DNA of 64,000 nt, from contig CANREB010000004.1 of assembly GCA_947629525.1 (NCBI GenBank), positions 1 to 64,000 of the forward strand, written 5' to 3'. This stretch comes from an uncultured Lachnospiraceae bacterium. Lineage in GTDB: Bacteria > Bacillota > Clostridia > Lachnospirales > Lachnospiraceae. Shown piece by piece: positions 33,240 to 42,324 of this stretch. The translations under genes and the position numbers were made by a program. Under the pieces are notes generated by a model. It saw nothing but the letters and a program-made list of their open reading frames with translations, was not told where the DNA came from and made no database searches. The stretch's first letter is position 1, and each line of letters starts with the position of its first letter.

Positions 33240-34187
33240 TCAAGATGTGCTCACTCTCTCAGCCACCTTGTCTATGAGAGTGAGCACATCGCCCATTCCT
33301 AAAATGCGGTTTGCCATCCTGTCAGGGTAAAATTGTTCGATATCTGTAAGCTTCTCGCCCGTGCTGACAAAAATTATGGGTTTTCCGGTAACTGCTTTGA
33401 CTGAAAGCGCCGCACCGCCCCTTGTATCTCCATCCATCTTCGAGAGAATGACACCGGTCACGCCTATCTTATCATTAAATTCCTGCGCGACATTTACCGC
33501 ATCCTGACCCGTCATGGCATCTACTACCAAAAGCGTCTGATGAACTTCTATGTTTGCTTTTATCTCCTGCAGCTCAGCCATCATATCCTCATCAATATGC
33601 AGACGTCCCGCAGTATCTATTATTACAACATTATTGCCATTCTTTGAAGCATATTCAAGCGATGCTTTTGCTATATCGACAGGTTTATGGTTTGTTCCCA
33701 TCGAGAAGAAATCCACTTCCTGTTTCTGTGCGTTGAGCGAAAGCTGTTCAACCGCAGCGGGTCTGTATACATCGCATGCCACAAGAAGCGGTTTTTTCCC
33801 TTTTATTTTGAGTCTCCCCGCTATTTTGGCTGTCGCAGTCGTCTTGCCTGCTCCTTGCAGTCCGCACATCATAATGACGGTAGTTGCCTTGCCCGGCTGC
33901 AGTTCCAGTTCTGTCGTTTCGGATCCCATAAGTGAAACCATTTCTTCGTTCACTATCTTTATGACCATCTGACCGGGGTTTAAACCGTTCATAACATCCG
34001 AACCGATCGCCCGCTCCTCAACTGACTTGACGAACTGTTTGACTACCTTGAAATTAACATCCGCCTCCAAGAGAGCCATCTTGACTTCTTTTAACGCCGC
34101 TTTGACGTCAGCTTCGGTAAGACGTCCTTTGCTTCTTAAATTTTTAAATACATTCTGCAGTTTATCGGTTAAACTTTCAAACGCCAT
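33240..34187 (-). CDS. ffh: Signal recognition particle GTPase Ffh, NG-domain fragment (split gene)
   Basis: 315 residues with the helical N domain and SRP GTPase G domain: GLQGAGKTTATAKIA (P loop, about residues 108-122), DVYRPAAVEQL, IDTAGRLHID, TGVILSKMDGDTRGGAA and the conserved end RILGMGDVLTLIDK. The frame then ends within six codons (V-A-E-R-V-S-T-S-stop) instead of continuing to the M domain. The last codons lie in an inverted copy of the sequence encoding G-D-V-L-T-L. Ffh is essential in nearly all bacteria, so either the two pieces work together or the break is a sequence error. It is preceded by ylxM, its usual partner. Confidence 0.92.
   Translation of the reverse strand: MAFESLTDKLQNVFKNLRSKGRLTEADVKAALKEVKMALLEADVNFKVVKQFVKSVEERAIGSDVMNGLNPGQMVIKIVNEEMVSLMGSETTELELQPGKATTVIMMCGLQGAGKTTATAKIAGRLKIKGKKPLLVACDVYRPAAVEQLSLNAQKQEVDFFSMGTNHKPVDIAKASLEYASKNGNNVVIIDTAGRLHIDEDMMAELQEIKANIEVHQTLLVVDAMTGQDAVNVAQEFNDKIGVTGVILSKMDGDTRGGAALSVKAVTGKPIIFVSTGEKLTDIEQFYPDRMANRILGMGDVLTLIDKVAERVSTS
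33244..33290. repeat. Perfect 15-bp inverted repeat at the ffh break
   Basis: GATGTGCTCACTCTC (33244-33258) and its exact reverse complement (33276-33290) are separated by 17 bases. The right-hand arm encodes the conserved Ffh residues G-D-V-L-T-L, so it is the original. The left-hand arm lies at the frameshift and encodes nothing conserved, so it appears to be the copy. Confidence 0.95.
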
Positions 34188-34191
34188 TAAA

Positions 34192-34551
34192 TCAAAGCTC
34201 CTCTATTATCTCATTTGACAGACGCTTTATCTCCTCATTGTCCGTCATCTTATTGATTTTGCCTATTTTTGTCCTTATTCTTGTAAATTTCGCCACAAGA
34301 TGAAGCTTATCCTCGTAGTCATTTAAAATTTTGTCGCAGCGCTTTATAAGGTCATGCACGCCCTGCCTGCTGATACCCTGCTCGTCTGCTATCTCGCCAA
34401 GTGACAGATCATTGAACACTGCATCTTCATAAATATTTTTCTGATGCTGCGTCAAAAGTTCCCCGTAAAAATCATAAAGCATACTCCTGTATTCGATCTG
34501 CTCAAGCTCAAGGCTTTTTTCAATGACATTACTGACCTGTTCTGCTTTCAC
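34192..34551 (-). CDS. ylxM: YlxM-family SRP-associated DNA-binding-like protein
   Basis: A 119-residue protein of the YlxM/p13 (UPF0122) family, with a sigma-70 region 4-like helix-turn-helix: [20 protein letters not shown] then [20 protein letters not shown]. It accompanies ffh in Firmicutes, and streptococcal YlxM binds SRP RNA and Ffh. The start is GTG at 34551 with ggagg seven bases upstream. The stop lies four bases before ffh. Confidence 0.92.
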   Translation of the reverse strand: MKAEQVSNVIEKSLELEQIEYRSMLYDFYGELLTQHQKNIYEDAVFNDLSLGEIADEQGISRQGVHDLIKRCDKILNDYEDKLHLVAKFTRIRTKIGKINKMTDNEEIKRLSNEIIEEL

Positions 34552-34586
34552 GGCTTTCCTCCGCTTTAATGTTACGCGACTATACA

Positions 34587-34634
34587 AGAATACTACACGA
34601 AAGAGCAGGTGTCAAGTATTTTTTCTTGACACCT
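34587..34634 (-). promoter_or_regulatory. ylxM-ffh promoter overlapped by a 10-bp-arm palindrome
   Basis: Minus strand -35 TTGACA (34610-34615), 17-base spacer, -10 TATTCT (34587-34592). The -35 lies inside one arm of a perfect inverted repeat AGGTGTCAAG/CTTGACACCT (34607-34616 with 34625-34634). No U run follows the hairpin on the minus strand, so an operator is a better reading than a terminator for the YitT gene. Confidence 0.55.
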
Positions 34635-34646
34635 TGAAAAATATTT

Positions 34647-35510
34647 CTATATCCTGTCCCCGTCAATGTCCTTATAGCCTTCACCAAATATCTCACTTGC
34701 GGAAGAAACTATCATAAAAGCACTCTTGTCCTCCTCTTTGACTATCTCCTCAAGCTTGGGCGCCATTTGTTTTTTTGTGACTATCATAAGCATTTCTTTG
34801 TTTGTGTTGGAATACGCACCGATTGCGGGTATGATAGTAGCTGTTATATCAAGTTCCTCCATTATCTTCTGTTTTATATGCTCAGGTTTACCGCTTATAA
34901 TATAAATGAGTTTAGCCTCATCGGGACCATACAGCACATAATCCATCACAATGGAACTGACCACAACGGAAACACCCGCATAAAACGCCACTGTTATATC
35001 CCTGAAAGTAAGCCATGAAGCAAAAATGACAAGACTGTCAAATGCAAGGAAAAATATATTTGTCTTGATATGCGGTTTTTTCAGACGAAGTACCTTGACT
35101 ATTATATCGACACCGCCCGTAGTTGCCCCGGCTTTAAATACAGTCGCTAAAGCTATCGCCACAAGCACGCCGCCGATAACCGCCGCTATGAGCAGATCAT
35201 CCGTAACAGCGCCATGTTGCGAAAAAGCGTTTATAAAAGCGGCAATAAGGGCAAGCGCATAAAGCGTAGAGCAGATAAAACGCCATCCGAACTTCCACAG
35301 CCCAAGAATGACGATCGGCACGTTAAGCAGCAAATTTACCGTACCCGTCGGGATAGATGTAAAACGGTTCACCAATATAGCTATGCCTGTAACTCCACCC
35401 GGCGCGATATCGTTAGGGTCAAGAAAAAGCCCTATCGCGGCAGAGTACAACACCGCCGCGATCGTTATTAAAATATAACATTTTACCCTTTTTGCCACTG
35501 TTTTTGCCAT
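34647..35510 (-). CDS. YitT-family membrane protein (DUF161 plus DUF2179)
   Basis: A 287-residue protein with five to six hydrophobic helices (about residues 10-185), beginning with the family hallmark LFLDPNDIAPGGVTGIAIL, and a C-terminal cytosolic DUF2179 domain (ITATIIPAIGAYSNTNKEML). YitT proteins are abundant in Firmicutes; transport function has been proposed but not shown. The start at 35510 follows ggggga; the longer frame would overlap the ilvA stop. Confidence 0.9.
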   Translation of the reverse strand: MAKTVAKRVKCYILITIAAVLYSAAIGLFLDPNDIAPGGVTGIAILVNRFTSIPTGTVNLLLNVPIVILGLWKFGWRFICSTLYALALIAAFINAFSQHGAVTDDLLIAAVIGGVLVAIALATVFKAGATTGGVDIIVKVLRLKKPHIKTNIFFLAFDSLVIFASWLTFRDITVAFYAGVSVVVSSIVMDYVLYGPDEAKLIYIISGKPEHIKQKIMEELDITATIIPAIGAYSNTNKEMLMIVTKKQMAPKLEEIVKEEDKSAFMIVSSASEIFGEGYKDIDGDRI

Positions 35511-35527
35511 TATATCCCCCATTATGG

Positions 35528-36748
35528 TCAAATATTCGTCCTGACCTGCCTCGGCTGATAGCCGCTCTGCTCCAAAGCTTTGATGATCTGATTTTTATGT
35601 TCCGTTCCGAATGTTTCAAGCGTGATCCTAAGCTCCACAGCCGCATTTCTGTTTATGGAAACAAACTGATTATGCTCAAGCTTGATAACGTTTCCGTTTT
35701 GTGCCGCGATTACTTCTGACACCTTTGTCAATTCTCCCGGTTTGTCCGGAAGCAGTACAGATACGGTAAATATCCGGTCTCTGAAAATAAGTCCCTGCTG
35801 TACAACAGATGACATTGTTATGATATCCATATTTCCGCCGCTTAATATAGATACGACTTTTTTATTTTTCACATTCAAGTGTCTTAGTGCCGCCACGGTC
35901 AAAAGTCCCGAGTTCTCAACTACCATTTTGTGGTTCTCTACAATATCAAGAAACGCCACTACAAGTTCCTCATCCGGAACCGTGATTATATCGTCGATAT
36001 TTTTCTGTATGTAAGGGAATATATTTTTTCCGGGGGTCTTGACTGCCGTGCCGTCCGCAATAGTGTTTACACCCTGAAGCGTTACGACCTCTCCTGCTTT
36101 TAGCGACTCCTGCATACAGTTAGCCTGCGCGGGTTCGACTCCGATAACGGTTATCTTGGGGTTCAGCAGTTTTGCAAGCGTTGAAACGCCTGTCGCAAGC
36201 CCGCCCCCGCCGATAGGCACCAAAATCACATCAACAAGCGGCAGTTCCTTAAAGATCTCCATTGCAATAGTACCCTGCCCCGTAGCCACGGCAAGGTCGT
36301 CAAACGGATGTATAAAAGTATATCCCTTTTCGTCCGCAAGTTTATATGCGTATTCGCATGCCTCGTCATAAACGTCGCCTTTCAGAATGACCTCAGCGCC
36401 ATAGCTTTTTGTCCTGTTCACTTTCATAAGCGGCGTAGTCGTCGGCATAACTATCGACGCATGAACACCGTATTTTTTAGCCGCATACGCAACGCCTTGG
36501 GCATGATTGCCCGCGGATGCCGTGATAAGCCCTTTTTCGCGCTCTTCGGGTGAAAGTGTGCTTATCTTATAATATGCCCCTCTGAGCTTATACGCACCGG
36601 TAAGCTGCATATTTTCAGGTTTCAGGTATACTTTATTTCCTGTTTGAGCGCTCAAAAAATCACTGTATATAAGCTTGGTTTCCGACGTAACCTTTTTTAC
36701 GATTTCCGATGCTTCCTCAAACTTTTCAAGTGTCAACATCTCTGACAT
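35528..36748 (-). CDS. ilvA: Threonine ammonia-lyase
   Basis: A 406-residue PLP enzyme converting threonine to 2-oxobutanoate and ammonia, for isoleucine synthesis or fermentation. The PLP lysine is in QLTGAYKLRGAYYKIS (about residue 54), a glycine-rich phosphate loop is VPIGGGGLATGVS, and an ACT-like domain occupies about residues 320-406. Length matches the one-ACT TdcB/IlvA form (about 400), not the 510-residue two-ACT-subdomain biosynthetic enzyme. The start at 36748 has aaggagg. It lies between ftsY and the YitT gene. Confidence 0.94.
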   Translation of the reverse strand: MSEMLTLEKFEEASEIVKKVTSETKLIYSDFLSAQTGNKVYLKPENMQLTGAYKLRGAYYKISTLSPEEREKGLITASAGNHAQGVAYAAKKYGVHASIVMPTTTPLMKVNRTKSYGAEVILKGDVYDEACEYAYKLADEKGYTFIHPFDDLAVATGQGTIAMEIFKELPLVDVILVPIGGGGLATGVSTLAKLLNPKITVIGVEPAQANCMQESLKAGEVVTLQGVNTIADGTAVKTPGKNIFPYIQKNIDDIITVPDEELVVAFLDIVENHKMVVENSGLLTVAALRHLNVKNKKVVSILSGGNMDIITMSSVVQQGLIFRDRIFTVSVLLPDKPGELTKVSEVIAAQNGNVIKLEHNQFVSINRNAAVELRITLETFGTEHKNQIIKALEQSGYQPRQVRTNI

Positions 36749-36767
36749 TTCATTATCCTCCTTTATA

Positions 36768-37739
36768 TTATATATACTCATCATGGTCGGTAAAGATAGG
36801 TTTCTCTTCCTCACCTGCATCAAACAGGGCATTCACAAAATCATCGGCATTAAATTTCTGCAGATCGTCTATCTTCTCGCCTACGCCGATATATTTGACA
36901 GGCACATTAAGTTCGGACTGTATCGCTACCGCTATTCCGCCTTTTGCAGTGCCGTCCATCTTCGTAAGGATGATACCGGTGAGATCTGCCGCTTCTCCAA
37001 ATTCCCTTGCCTGAGCAAGAGCATTCTGACCGGTAGTGCCGTCAAGCACAATAAGGTTTTCCCTGTGTGCATCAGGAAACTCCCTGTCAATAATGCGGTT
37101 CATCTTTTTTAATTCTTCCATAAGATTTTTCTTGTTGTGAAGCCTGCCTGCCGTGTCGCAGATCAGTACATCCACATTTCTAGCCTTTGCAGCGTTTACC
37201 GCATCATATATCACAGATGCGGGGTCTGCCCCGTCAGCGCCTCCAATCATATCTACGCCCGCGCGGTGCGCCCACTCCGCAAGCTGATCACCTGCTGCCG
37301 CCCTGAAAGTGTCCGCCGCCGCTATCAGGACTTTTTTACCCTGCTGTTTTAAAATGCCTGCGAGTTTGCCTACGGATGTCGTCTTTCCTACGCCGTTTAC
37401 ACCTATTATAAATATGACCGACTGCTTTTTTTCAAAATCGTACGCCGTTTCCCCGACACGCATCTGCTCCTTAATGCTCTCTACCAAAAGCTCCCTGCAC
37501 TCATACGGATAACGCAGATGTCTTTTCTTTACTTCGTCTTTCAGCCTCTCGACGATATCGTTTGTCGCATTCACGCCGATATCACCCATTATAAGAGTTT
37601 CCTCAAGCTCCTCGTAAAAGTCGTCGTCTATCCCTGACGCGCCTTTAAATACCGCGTCTATTCCTGCCACGATGTTGTCACGAGTTTTTGTAAGTCCCGA
37701 TTTCAGCCTGCCAAAAAAGCCCTTTTTCTCTTCCGACAT
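36768..37739 (-). CDS. ftsY: Signal recognition particle receptor FtsY
   Basis: A 323-residue SRP receptor GTPase. Motifs: GVNGVGKTTSVGKLAG (about residues 115-130), DTFRAAAGDQLAEWA, CDTAGRLHNKKNLMEEL, LTKMDGTAKGGIAV and the C-terminal VKYIGVGEKIDDLQKF. The acidic A domain is reduced to about 20 residues, usual for Clostridia. It docks Ffh-bound ribosomes to the membrane. Its stop-start junction with smc shares base 37739, so translation is coupled. The other half of the pathway, ffh, is split in this genome. Confidence 0.97.
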   Translation of the reverse strand: MSEEKKGFFGRLKSGLTKTRDNIVAGIDAVFKGASGIDDDFYEELEETLIMGDIGVNATNDIVERLKDEVKKRHLRYPYECRELLVESIKEQMRVGETAYDFEKKQSVIFIIGVNGVGKTTSVGKLAGILKQQGKKVLIAAADTFRAAAGDQLAEWAHRAGVDMIGGADGADPASVIYDAVNAAKARNVDVLICDTAGRLHNKKNLMEELKKMNRIIDREFPDAHRENLIVLDGTTGQNALAQAREFGEAADLTGIILTKMDGTAKGGIAVAIQSELNVPVKYIGVGEKIDDLQKFNADDFVNALFDAGEEEKPIFTDHDEYI

Positions 37740-40700
37740 CAGTTCTCCTCCTTCTTATCCCACTCATCAATAGCGCTGTCAACAAGATTTACACTGACAA
37801 GAGTTGAAACTCCCTTTTCCTGCATCGTGATGCCGTAAAGCCTGTCCGCCTGTTCCATAGTGCCGCGCCTGTGGGTTATTACGATAAACTGCGTATTTTT
37901 AGTCAGCTTGTTGAGATACTTTGCAAAGCGCGTCACGTTCTGCTCGTCAAGCGCCGCCTCTATCTCGTCAAGCAGACAAAACGGCGACGGTTTAAGGTTT
38001 TGGATGGCAAACAGAAGCGCTATCGCGGTAAACGATTTCTCACCACCCGAAAGCTGCATCATATTTTGAAGCTTTTTGCCCGGCGGCTGCGCTATTATTC
38101 TGATTCCCGCTTCCAGAATATCCTCATCCTCAATAAGCTCCAACGTACCCTTGCCTCCGCCGAAAAGTTCCTTGAAGACTTTGTCAAACTCACGCTTTAT
38201 CTCCTCGAACTTTTCCGCAAACTGCTTGCGCATTGCCGCGTCAAGTTCCGTGATAATGCCTTCAAGTGTTTTCTCAGCCTCTATCAGATCGTCATGCTGA
38301 TTCTTGAGGAAAGAATACCGTTCCATAAGCACTCTGTAGTCTTCTATCGCGTTTACATTTACGTCTCCGAGTTTTTTAATATCGTCCTTGATCTCCTGTA
38401 TCTGCTTTCGCATCGCCGATGTGTCTGTCAGCTCTTCATTCCGCAGTTGTGATGCTCCGCTCAGCGTTATCTCGTACTCATTCCACATATAATTTATCTG
38501 TGATTCGATAGACTCCTCAAGTTTTTCACGCTGCGCGTTAAGCCGGTACACTTCTTTGTCAAGGTTATTCTTCTTCTCCGATATTTCCTCGCGCGTTGAA
38601 AAGAAGTTTTTCTGCTTCTGAGACAATTCTTCCCTTAATATCTGCTTTTCTTTCAAAGAGTTTTCCGCATCTGACTGAGTTGTATGCGAAGCGCTGATAG
38701 TTTTTTCAATTTCCTCGATATTCTGCTTCTTTATCTTCATTTCATCAAGAGCTGAAGAAAGGCTGTTCTCAACCTCGGCAAGCTCATCGGTATGGCGGTC
38801 GAGTTCACTTTGGACACGTTCCAAATTTGTCTGTTCAAACTCCTGTTTCTGAAGCATTTTTTCAAACTCTACTTCCCATTCGCCGACACGCCCTGTCTTA
38901 TCAGACTCTTCTTCCCTGTATGCTTCCAATTCTTTCTGATATTCAAGAATGGCTTTTTCTATTGTCTTTTCATTTTCCTCCGAATTTTTCAGCTCGGCGT
39001 TGATTTTTTCCTTATCCGCATTTATCTCGGAAACTTTACGTTCGATCTCTTCCTGTTCACTTGTAAGCGCGCCGAAACCTTCTTCGGCTTCGCTCTTTCT
39101 TTCCCTTGCGCTCTCCACATTGATACGCGCCGTATTCTGCTTAATAAATAATTCCTGAAGCCGCGCCTTTTCATCCTCGATTGCTTTGCGCAGCGCATTA
39201 CGCTCGTTCTTTATATTTTCAATCTCACCCTCTGCCGCGTCAAGTTTTTCTTTCGCGTCCTTTACGTTTTGTTTCAGTTCTTCAAGCTCACGCCGTCTGC
39301 TGAGCAGATTGGAAGCGTTTTTGAACGCGCCGCCGCTTATCGCTCCGCCAGGCACTAAAAGCTCACCCTCAAGAGTTACCATCCTTACGCTGTAATCATA
39401 TTTTTTTGCTATCTTCACGGCATTATCGACATTGTCAACCACAACTATCCTTCCGAGCATAGTCTTTGCAACGTTTATGTACTTATTATCCGTCTTTACA
39501 AGCGAGTCAGCAAGACCTATGACGCCTTTCTCGTTCAGCGCATCGACCGCCTTAAATTCCTGAGGTTTCGTAATGCTTGTAAGCGGCAGGAAAGTGGCGC
39601 GTCCAAAGCGGTTTTTCTTCAAAAATGCTATCATACTCTTTGCGGTTTCTTCATCATCCGTAACGATGTTCTGAATATTTCCGCCAAGCGCTGTCTCTAT
39701 AGCAGTCTCGTATTCCTTGTCCACTTTGATTATATCAGCGACAACACCTATGACGCCTTTATTTTTGCTTTTTTGCTCCATTACTTTCTGAATGCTGTTT
39801 CCATAGCCTTCATAGCGTTCAGTAAGATTTGAGATAGTATCATACTTTGATTTTGCCTGCTGATACCTGCCCTGCAGCGTCCTTATATCCTCGTCGGTCT
39901 TTATAAGGCGCTCACGAAAGCCTAATGTCTTTTTATCCATTTCGGCGAGGTTATTGTTAGCCTCAATAATCCGGTCATTTATGTTTTTAAATTCGTCCTG
40001 AAGCGCCTTTATCTCGGCGTCACGCTCCGCTTCGTCACTCTTTGCCCTAAGCAGCCTTGAATTTAACTCCGCTTTTCTTATACGAAGCTGCTCCATCATG
40101 GTCTCAAAGCTTCCAAGCTTTGACTTTATCGACGCTCTTTCATTCAGCGTCTCAATAATCTTATTTTTGTTCTCCTCGATTTTATTGTTGAGTTCTTCTA
40201 TGCGCTGCTGTACCTGTGTGAGTTTTCCTCTTGCTTCATCACGCTCTTTTTCAAGACCTGCCACTTTCTCGTCAAGTTCGTTTTTGCTCTCAAGTATTTT
40301 ATCGCGTTCAGCTTCACGCGTCCTGATCTGTTCTTTTATAGTTTCGATACGCTCGGTAAAATGCTTTTCGTTTCCCTGTGCGCTCTTGATCTGTTCACGC
40401 AGTACATTTATCTCGACTTCCAGTTTTCCGCGCAGTACACTCGTGTCGGAAAGAGTATTTCTTGTCTGCTCTATTTCACTCTCAAGTTCTTCGATAGTCT
40501 TTTGGATATTGTCATACTCGCTTCTTACTTTTTCATACTGCTCTTCAGTATCGTTATATTCCTCCTGCGCATTGGCATAATTGCGCTCAACTTCAACTAA
40601 TTGTTCGGAAATACGCTTATTTTCCAAAAGGAACATATTTACGTCAAGTTCTTTTAACTCATCACGCTTTTTCAGGTATATCTTTGCCTTTTCCGACTGG

Positions 40701-41320
40701 CGTTCCAATGGACCTACCTGTTTTTCAAGTTCGCTTAAAATATCGTTGACACGGATAAGATTGTTTTTCTCATCTTCAAGTTTCTTCTGCGCCGTCGCCT
40801 TGCGCTTCTTAAACTTAACGATACCTGCCGCCTCGTCAAAAAGTTCACGCTTTTCCTCCGGCTTACCGCTAAGTATCTTCTCAATCTGACCCTGACCGAT
40901 GATGGAATAACCTTCCTTGCCTATACCTGTATCATAGAAAAGTTCATTCACATCTTTCAGACGGCACGGCGTACCGTTTATCGAATATTCACTTTCACCT
41001 GAACGGTACAGCCTCCTTGCTACGACTACTTCTTTATAATCTATCGCAAGTTCATGGTCTTCATTATCAAAAGTTATCGCCACATAAGCATAACCCAGCG
41101 GTTTCCTCATCTCCGTTCCCGAAAAGATGACATCCTGCATCGACTCTCCCCGAAGCTGCTTGATCCTCTGCTCGCCAAGCACCCACCTGACCGCATCGGC
41201 AACATTACTCTTTCCCGAACCGTTCGGACCTACTATCCCTGTGATTCCCTGATGAAACTGAAAATTTATTTTATTTGCAAAAGACTTAAACCCCTGCACT
41301 TCTATACTTTTTAAATACAT
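37739..41320 (-). CDS. smc: Chromosome segregation protein SMC
   Basis: A 1193-residue condensin ATPase. Walker A GPNGSGKSNVADA (about residues 32-44), a coiled coil, the hinge (about 515-670; KNKGVIGVVADIIKV), a second coiled coil, ABC signature LSGGEKSFTAIALLFA (about 1095-1110), and Walker B PFCLLDEIEAALDEQN. Length is standard (about 1190). With ScpAB it compacts and segregates chromosomes. The gene order rnc-smc-ftsY, with adjacent genes touching, is the common Firmicute arrangement. Confidence 0.98.
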   Translation of the reverse strand: MYLKSIEVQGFKSFANKINFQFHQGITGIVGPNGSGKSNVADAVRWVLGEQRIKQLRGESMQDVIFSGTEMRKPLGYAYVAITFDNEDHELAIDYKEVVVARRLYRSGESEYSINGTPCRLKDVNELFYDTGIGKEGYSIIGQGQIEKILSGKPEEKRELFDEAAGIVKFKKRKATAQKKLEDEKNNLIRVNDILSELEKQVGPLERQSEKAKIYLKKRDELKELDVNMFLLENKRISEQLVEVERNYANAQEEYNDTEEQYEKVRSEYDNIQKTIEELESEIEQTRNTLSDTSVLRGKLEVEINVLREQIKSAQGNEKHFTERIETIKEQIRTREAERDKILESKNELDEKVAGLEKERDEARGKLTQVQQRIEELNNKIEENKNKIIETLNERASIKSKLGSFETMMEQLRIRKAELNSRLLRAKSDEAERDAEIKALQDEFKNINDRIIEANNNLAEMDKKTLGFRERLIKTDEDIRTLQGRYQQAKSKYDTISNLTERYEGYGNSIQKVMEQKSKNKGVIGVVADIIKVDKEYETAIETALGGNIQNIVTDDEETAKSMIAFLKKNRFGRATFLPLTSITKPQEFKAVDALNEKGVIGLADSLVKTDNKYINVAKTMLGRIVVVDNVDNAVKIAKKYDYSVRMVTLEGELLVPGGAISGGAFKNASNLLSRRRELEELKQNVKDAKEKLDAAEGEIENIKNERNALRKAIEDEKARLQELFIKQNTARINVESARERKSEAEEGFGALTSEQEEIERKVSEINADKEKINAELKNSEENEKTIEKAILEYQKELEAYREEESDKTGRVGEWEVEFEKMLQKQEFEQTNLERVQSELDRHTDELAEVENSLSSALDEMKIKKQNIEEIEKTISASHTTQSDAENSLKEKQILREELSQKQKNFFSTREEISEKKNNLDKEVYRLNAQREKLEESIESQINYMWNEYEITLSGASQLRNEELTDTSAMRKQIQEIKDDIKKLGDVNVNAIEDYRVLMERYSFLKNQHDDLIEAEKTLEGIITELDAAMRKQFAEKFEEIKREFDKVFKELFGGGKGTLELIEDEDILEAGIRIIAQPPGKKLQNMMQLSGGEKSFTAIALLFAIQNLKPSPFCLLDEIEAALDEQNVTRFAKYLNKLTKNTQFIVITHRRGTMEQADRLYGITMQEKGVSTLVSVNLVDSAIDEWDKKEEN

Positions 41321-42024
41321 TATTTTTCTCTTATTCCTCTGATCTTTACAAGCGCTTCATACGCTGCTTTCTGCTGCGCCGCTTTCTTTGTCCTGCCTGT
41401 TCCGGCACCGATAAATTCTTCTCCCAAATATGCCTTAACGCTGAATTCCTTATTGTGGTCAGGACCGCTCTCCCCTACAAGTTCATAGTGTATCTGCTCT
41501 TTACTGTATTTTTGCACTTCTTCCTGAAGTAACGTTTTGCTGTCAATAAACAGCATTTTATCATCCAAATCAGACAATATGAACTTTTTAATAAATTTCT
41601 TTGCCTCTTCTATGCCGCCGTCGAGATAGATCGCCCCAATAAGCGCCTCCATTACATCCGATGTGATCGAGTCGCGTTTTCTGCCGCCTGTAGTCTCCTC
41701 ACCTTTACCCAACAGTATGTATGAGCCAAGTTCAATATCACGTGCACAATATGCAAGCGACGGCTCGCAAACCATTGAAGCGCGCAGCCGCGTAAGTTCC
41801 CCTTCTGCCATATCTTCATTCTGCATATATAAGAACTCGCTCGAAACAAGTTCCAAAACCGCGTCGCCGAGAAATTCAAGTCTCTCATAATTTTTAAACC
41901 TGTTTATCTTCTGCTCATTTGCAAAAGAACTGTGCGTTATCGCCTGACGCAGCAGGTTTTTATCTTTAAAATCATATCCTATATTTTTCTGCAGTTTTTG
42001 CAATATTTCATTTATATCACGCAT
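41320..42024 (-). CDS. rnc: Ribonuclease III
   Basis: A 234-residue double-strand-specific RNase processing rRNA precursors. The catalytic signature is NYERLEFLGDAVLELVSSEF (about residues 44-63), a further acidic cluster is SDVMEALIGAIYLDGG, and a C-terminal dsRNA-binding domain (about 158-230) ends GRTKKAAQQKAAYEAL. Its stop overlaps the smc start by one base. It follows acpP after a short gap holding a hairpin. Confidence 0.97.
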   Translation of the reverse strand: MRDINEILQKLQKNIGYDFKDKNLLRQAITHSSFANEQKINRFKNYERLEFLGDAVLELVSSEFLYMQNEDMAEGELTRLRASMVCEPSLAYCARDIELGSYILLGKGEETTGGRKRDSITSDVMEALIGAIYLDGGIEEAKKFIKKFILSDLDDKMLFIDSKTLLQEEVQKYSKEQIHYELVGESGPDHNKEFSVKAYLGEEFIGAGTGRTKKAAQQKAAYEALVKIRGIREK

Positions 42025-42057
42025 TATAACGGATGCGCCCCTTTCCTATACATATAC

Positions 42058-42079
42058 AAAAAGCCCTGTTCAGGGCTTT
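42058..42079 (-). terminator. Hairpin overlapping the acpP stop codon (attenuator/terminator)
   Basis: AAGCCCTG-AA-CAGGGCTT followed by a short U run on the minus strand. The 5' arm includes the last codons (K-P) and the stop of acpP. It probably lowers transcription into rnc-smc-ftsY relative to acpP. Confidence 0.65.
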
Positions 42080-42309
42080 GTAATACTTTTTATAAGTTCA
42101 ACTGCCTCTCTCACTGTAGATATCTTTTCAATCTTGTCCGTGGGAATTGTAATTCCAAGCTCGTCTTCAACTCCCATTACTATCTGATATATATCAAGCG
42201 AATCCGCGCCCAAATCAGAGAGAAATGTCATGTCCAATTCTATTTCTTCCGGATCCATGCCCAAAATCGTGGCGGCGACCTTCTTCAAAGCGTCAAATTC
42301 CATATCCAT
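42070..42309 (-). CDS. acpP: Acyl carrier protein
   Basis: A 79-residue acidic four-helix protein that carries fatty-acyl chains on a phosphopantetheine arm. The attachment serine is in L-G-A-D-S-L-D (about residue 38). An intact D-S-L-D-x-x-x motif and typical length (76-80) support fatty-acid synthesis as its role. plsX lies 15 bases upstream and uses acyl-ACP as substrate, so they form a lipid unit. Confidence 0.96.
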   Translation of the reverse strand: MDMEFDALKKVAATILGMDPEEIELDMTFLSDLGADSLDIYQIVMGVEDELGITIPTDKIEKISTVREAVELIKSITKP

Positions 42310-42324
42310 TACCCCTTATGTTTC

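Noticed and set aside
33236-33250. Programmed +1 frameshift in ffh like that of prfB
   Set aside because: The stop context T-C-T T-G-A lacks the slippery C-U-U-U-G-A and an internal Shine-Dalgarno at the proper distance; the inverted repeat gives a better explanation.
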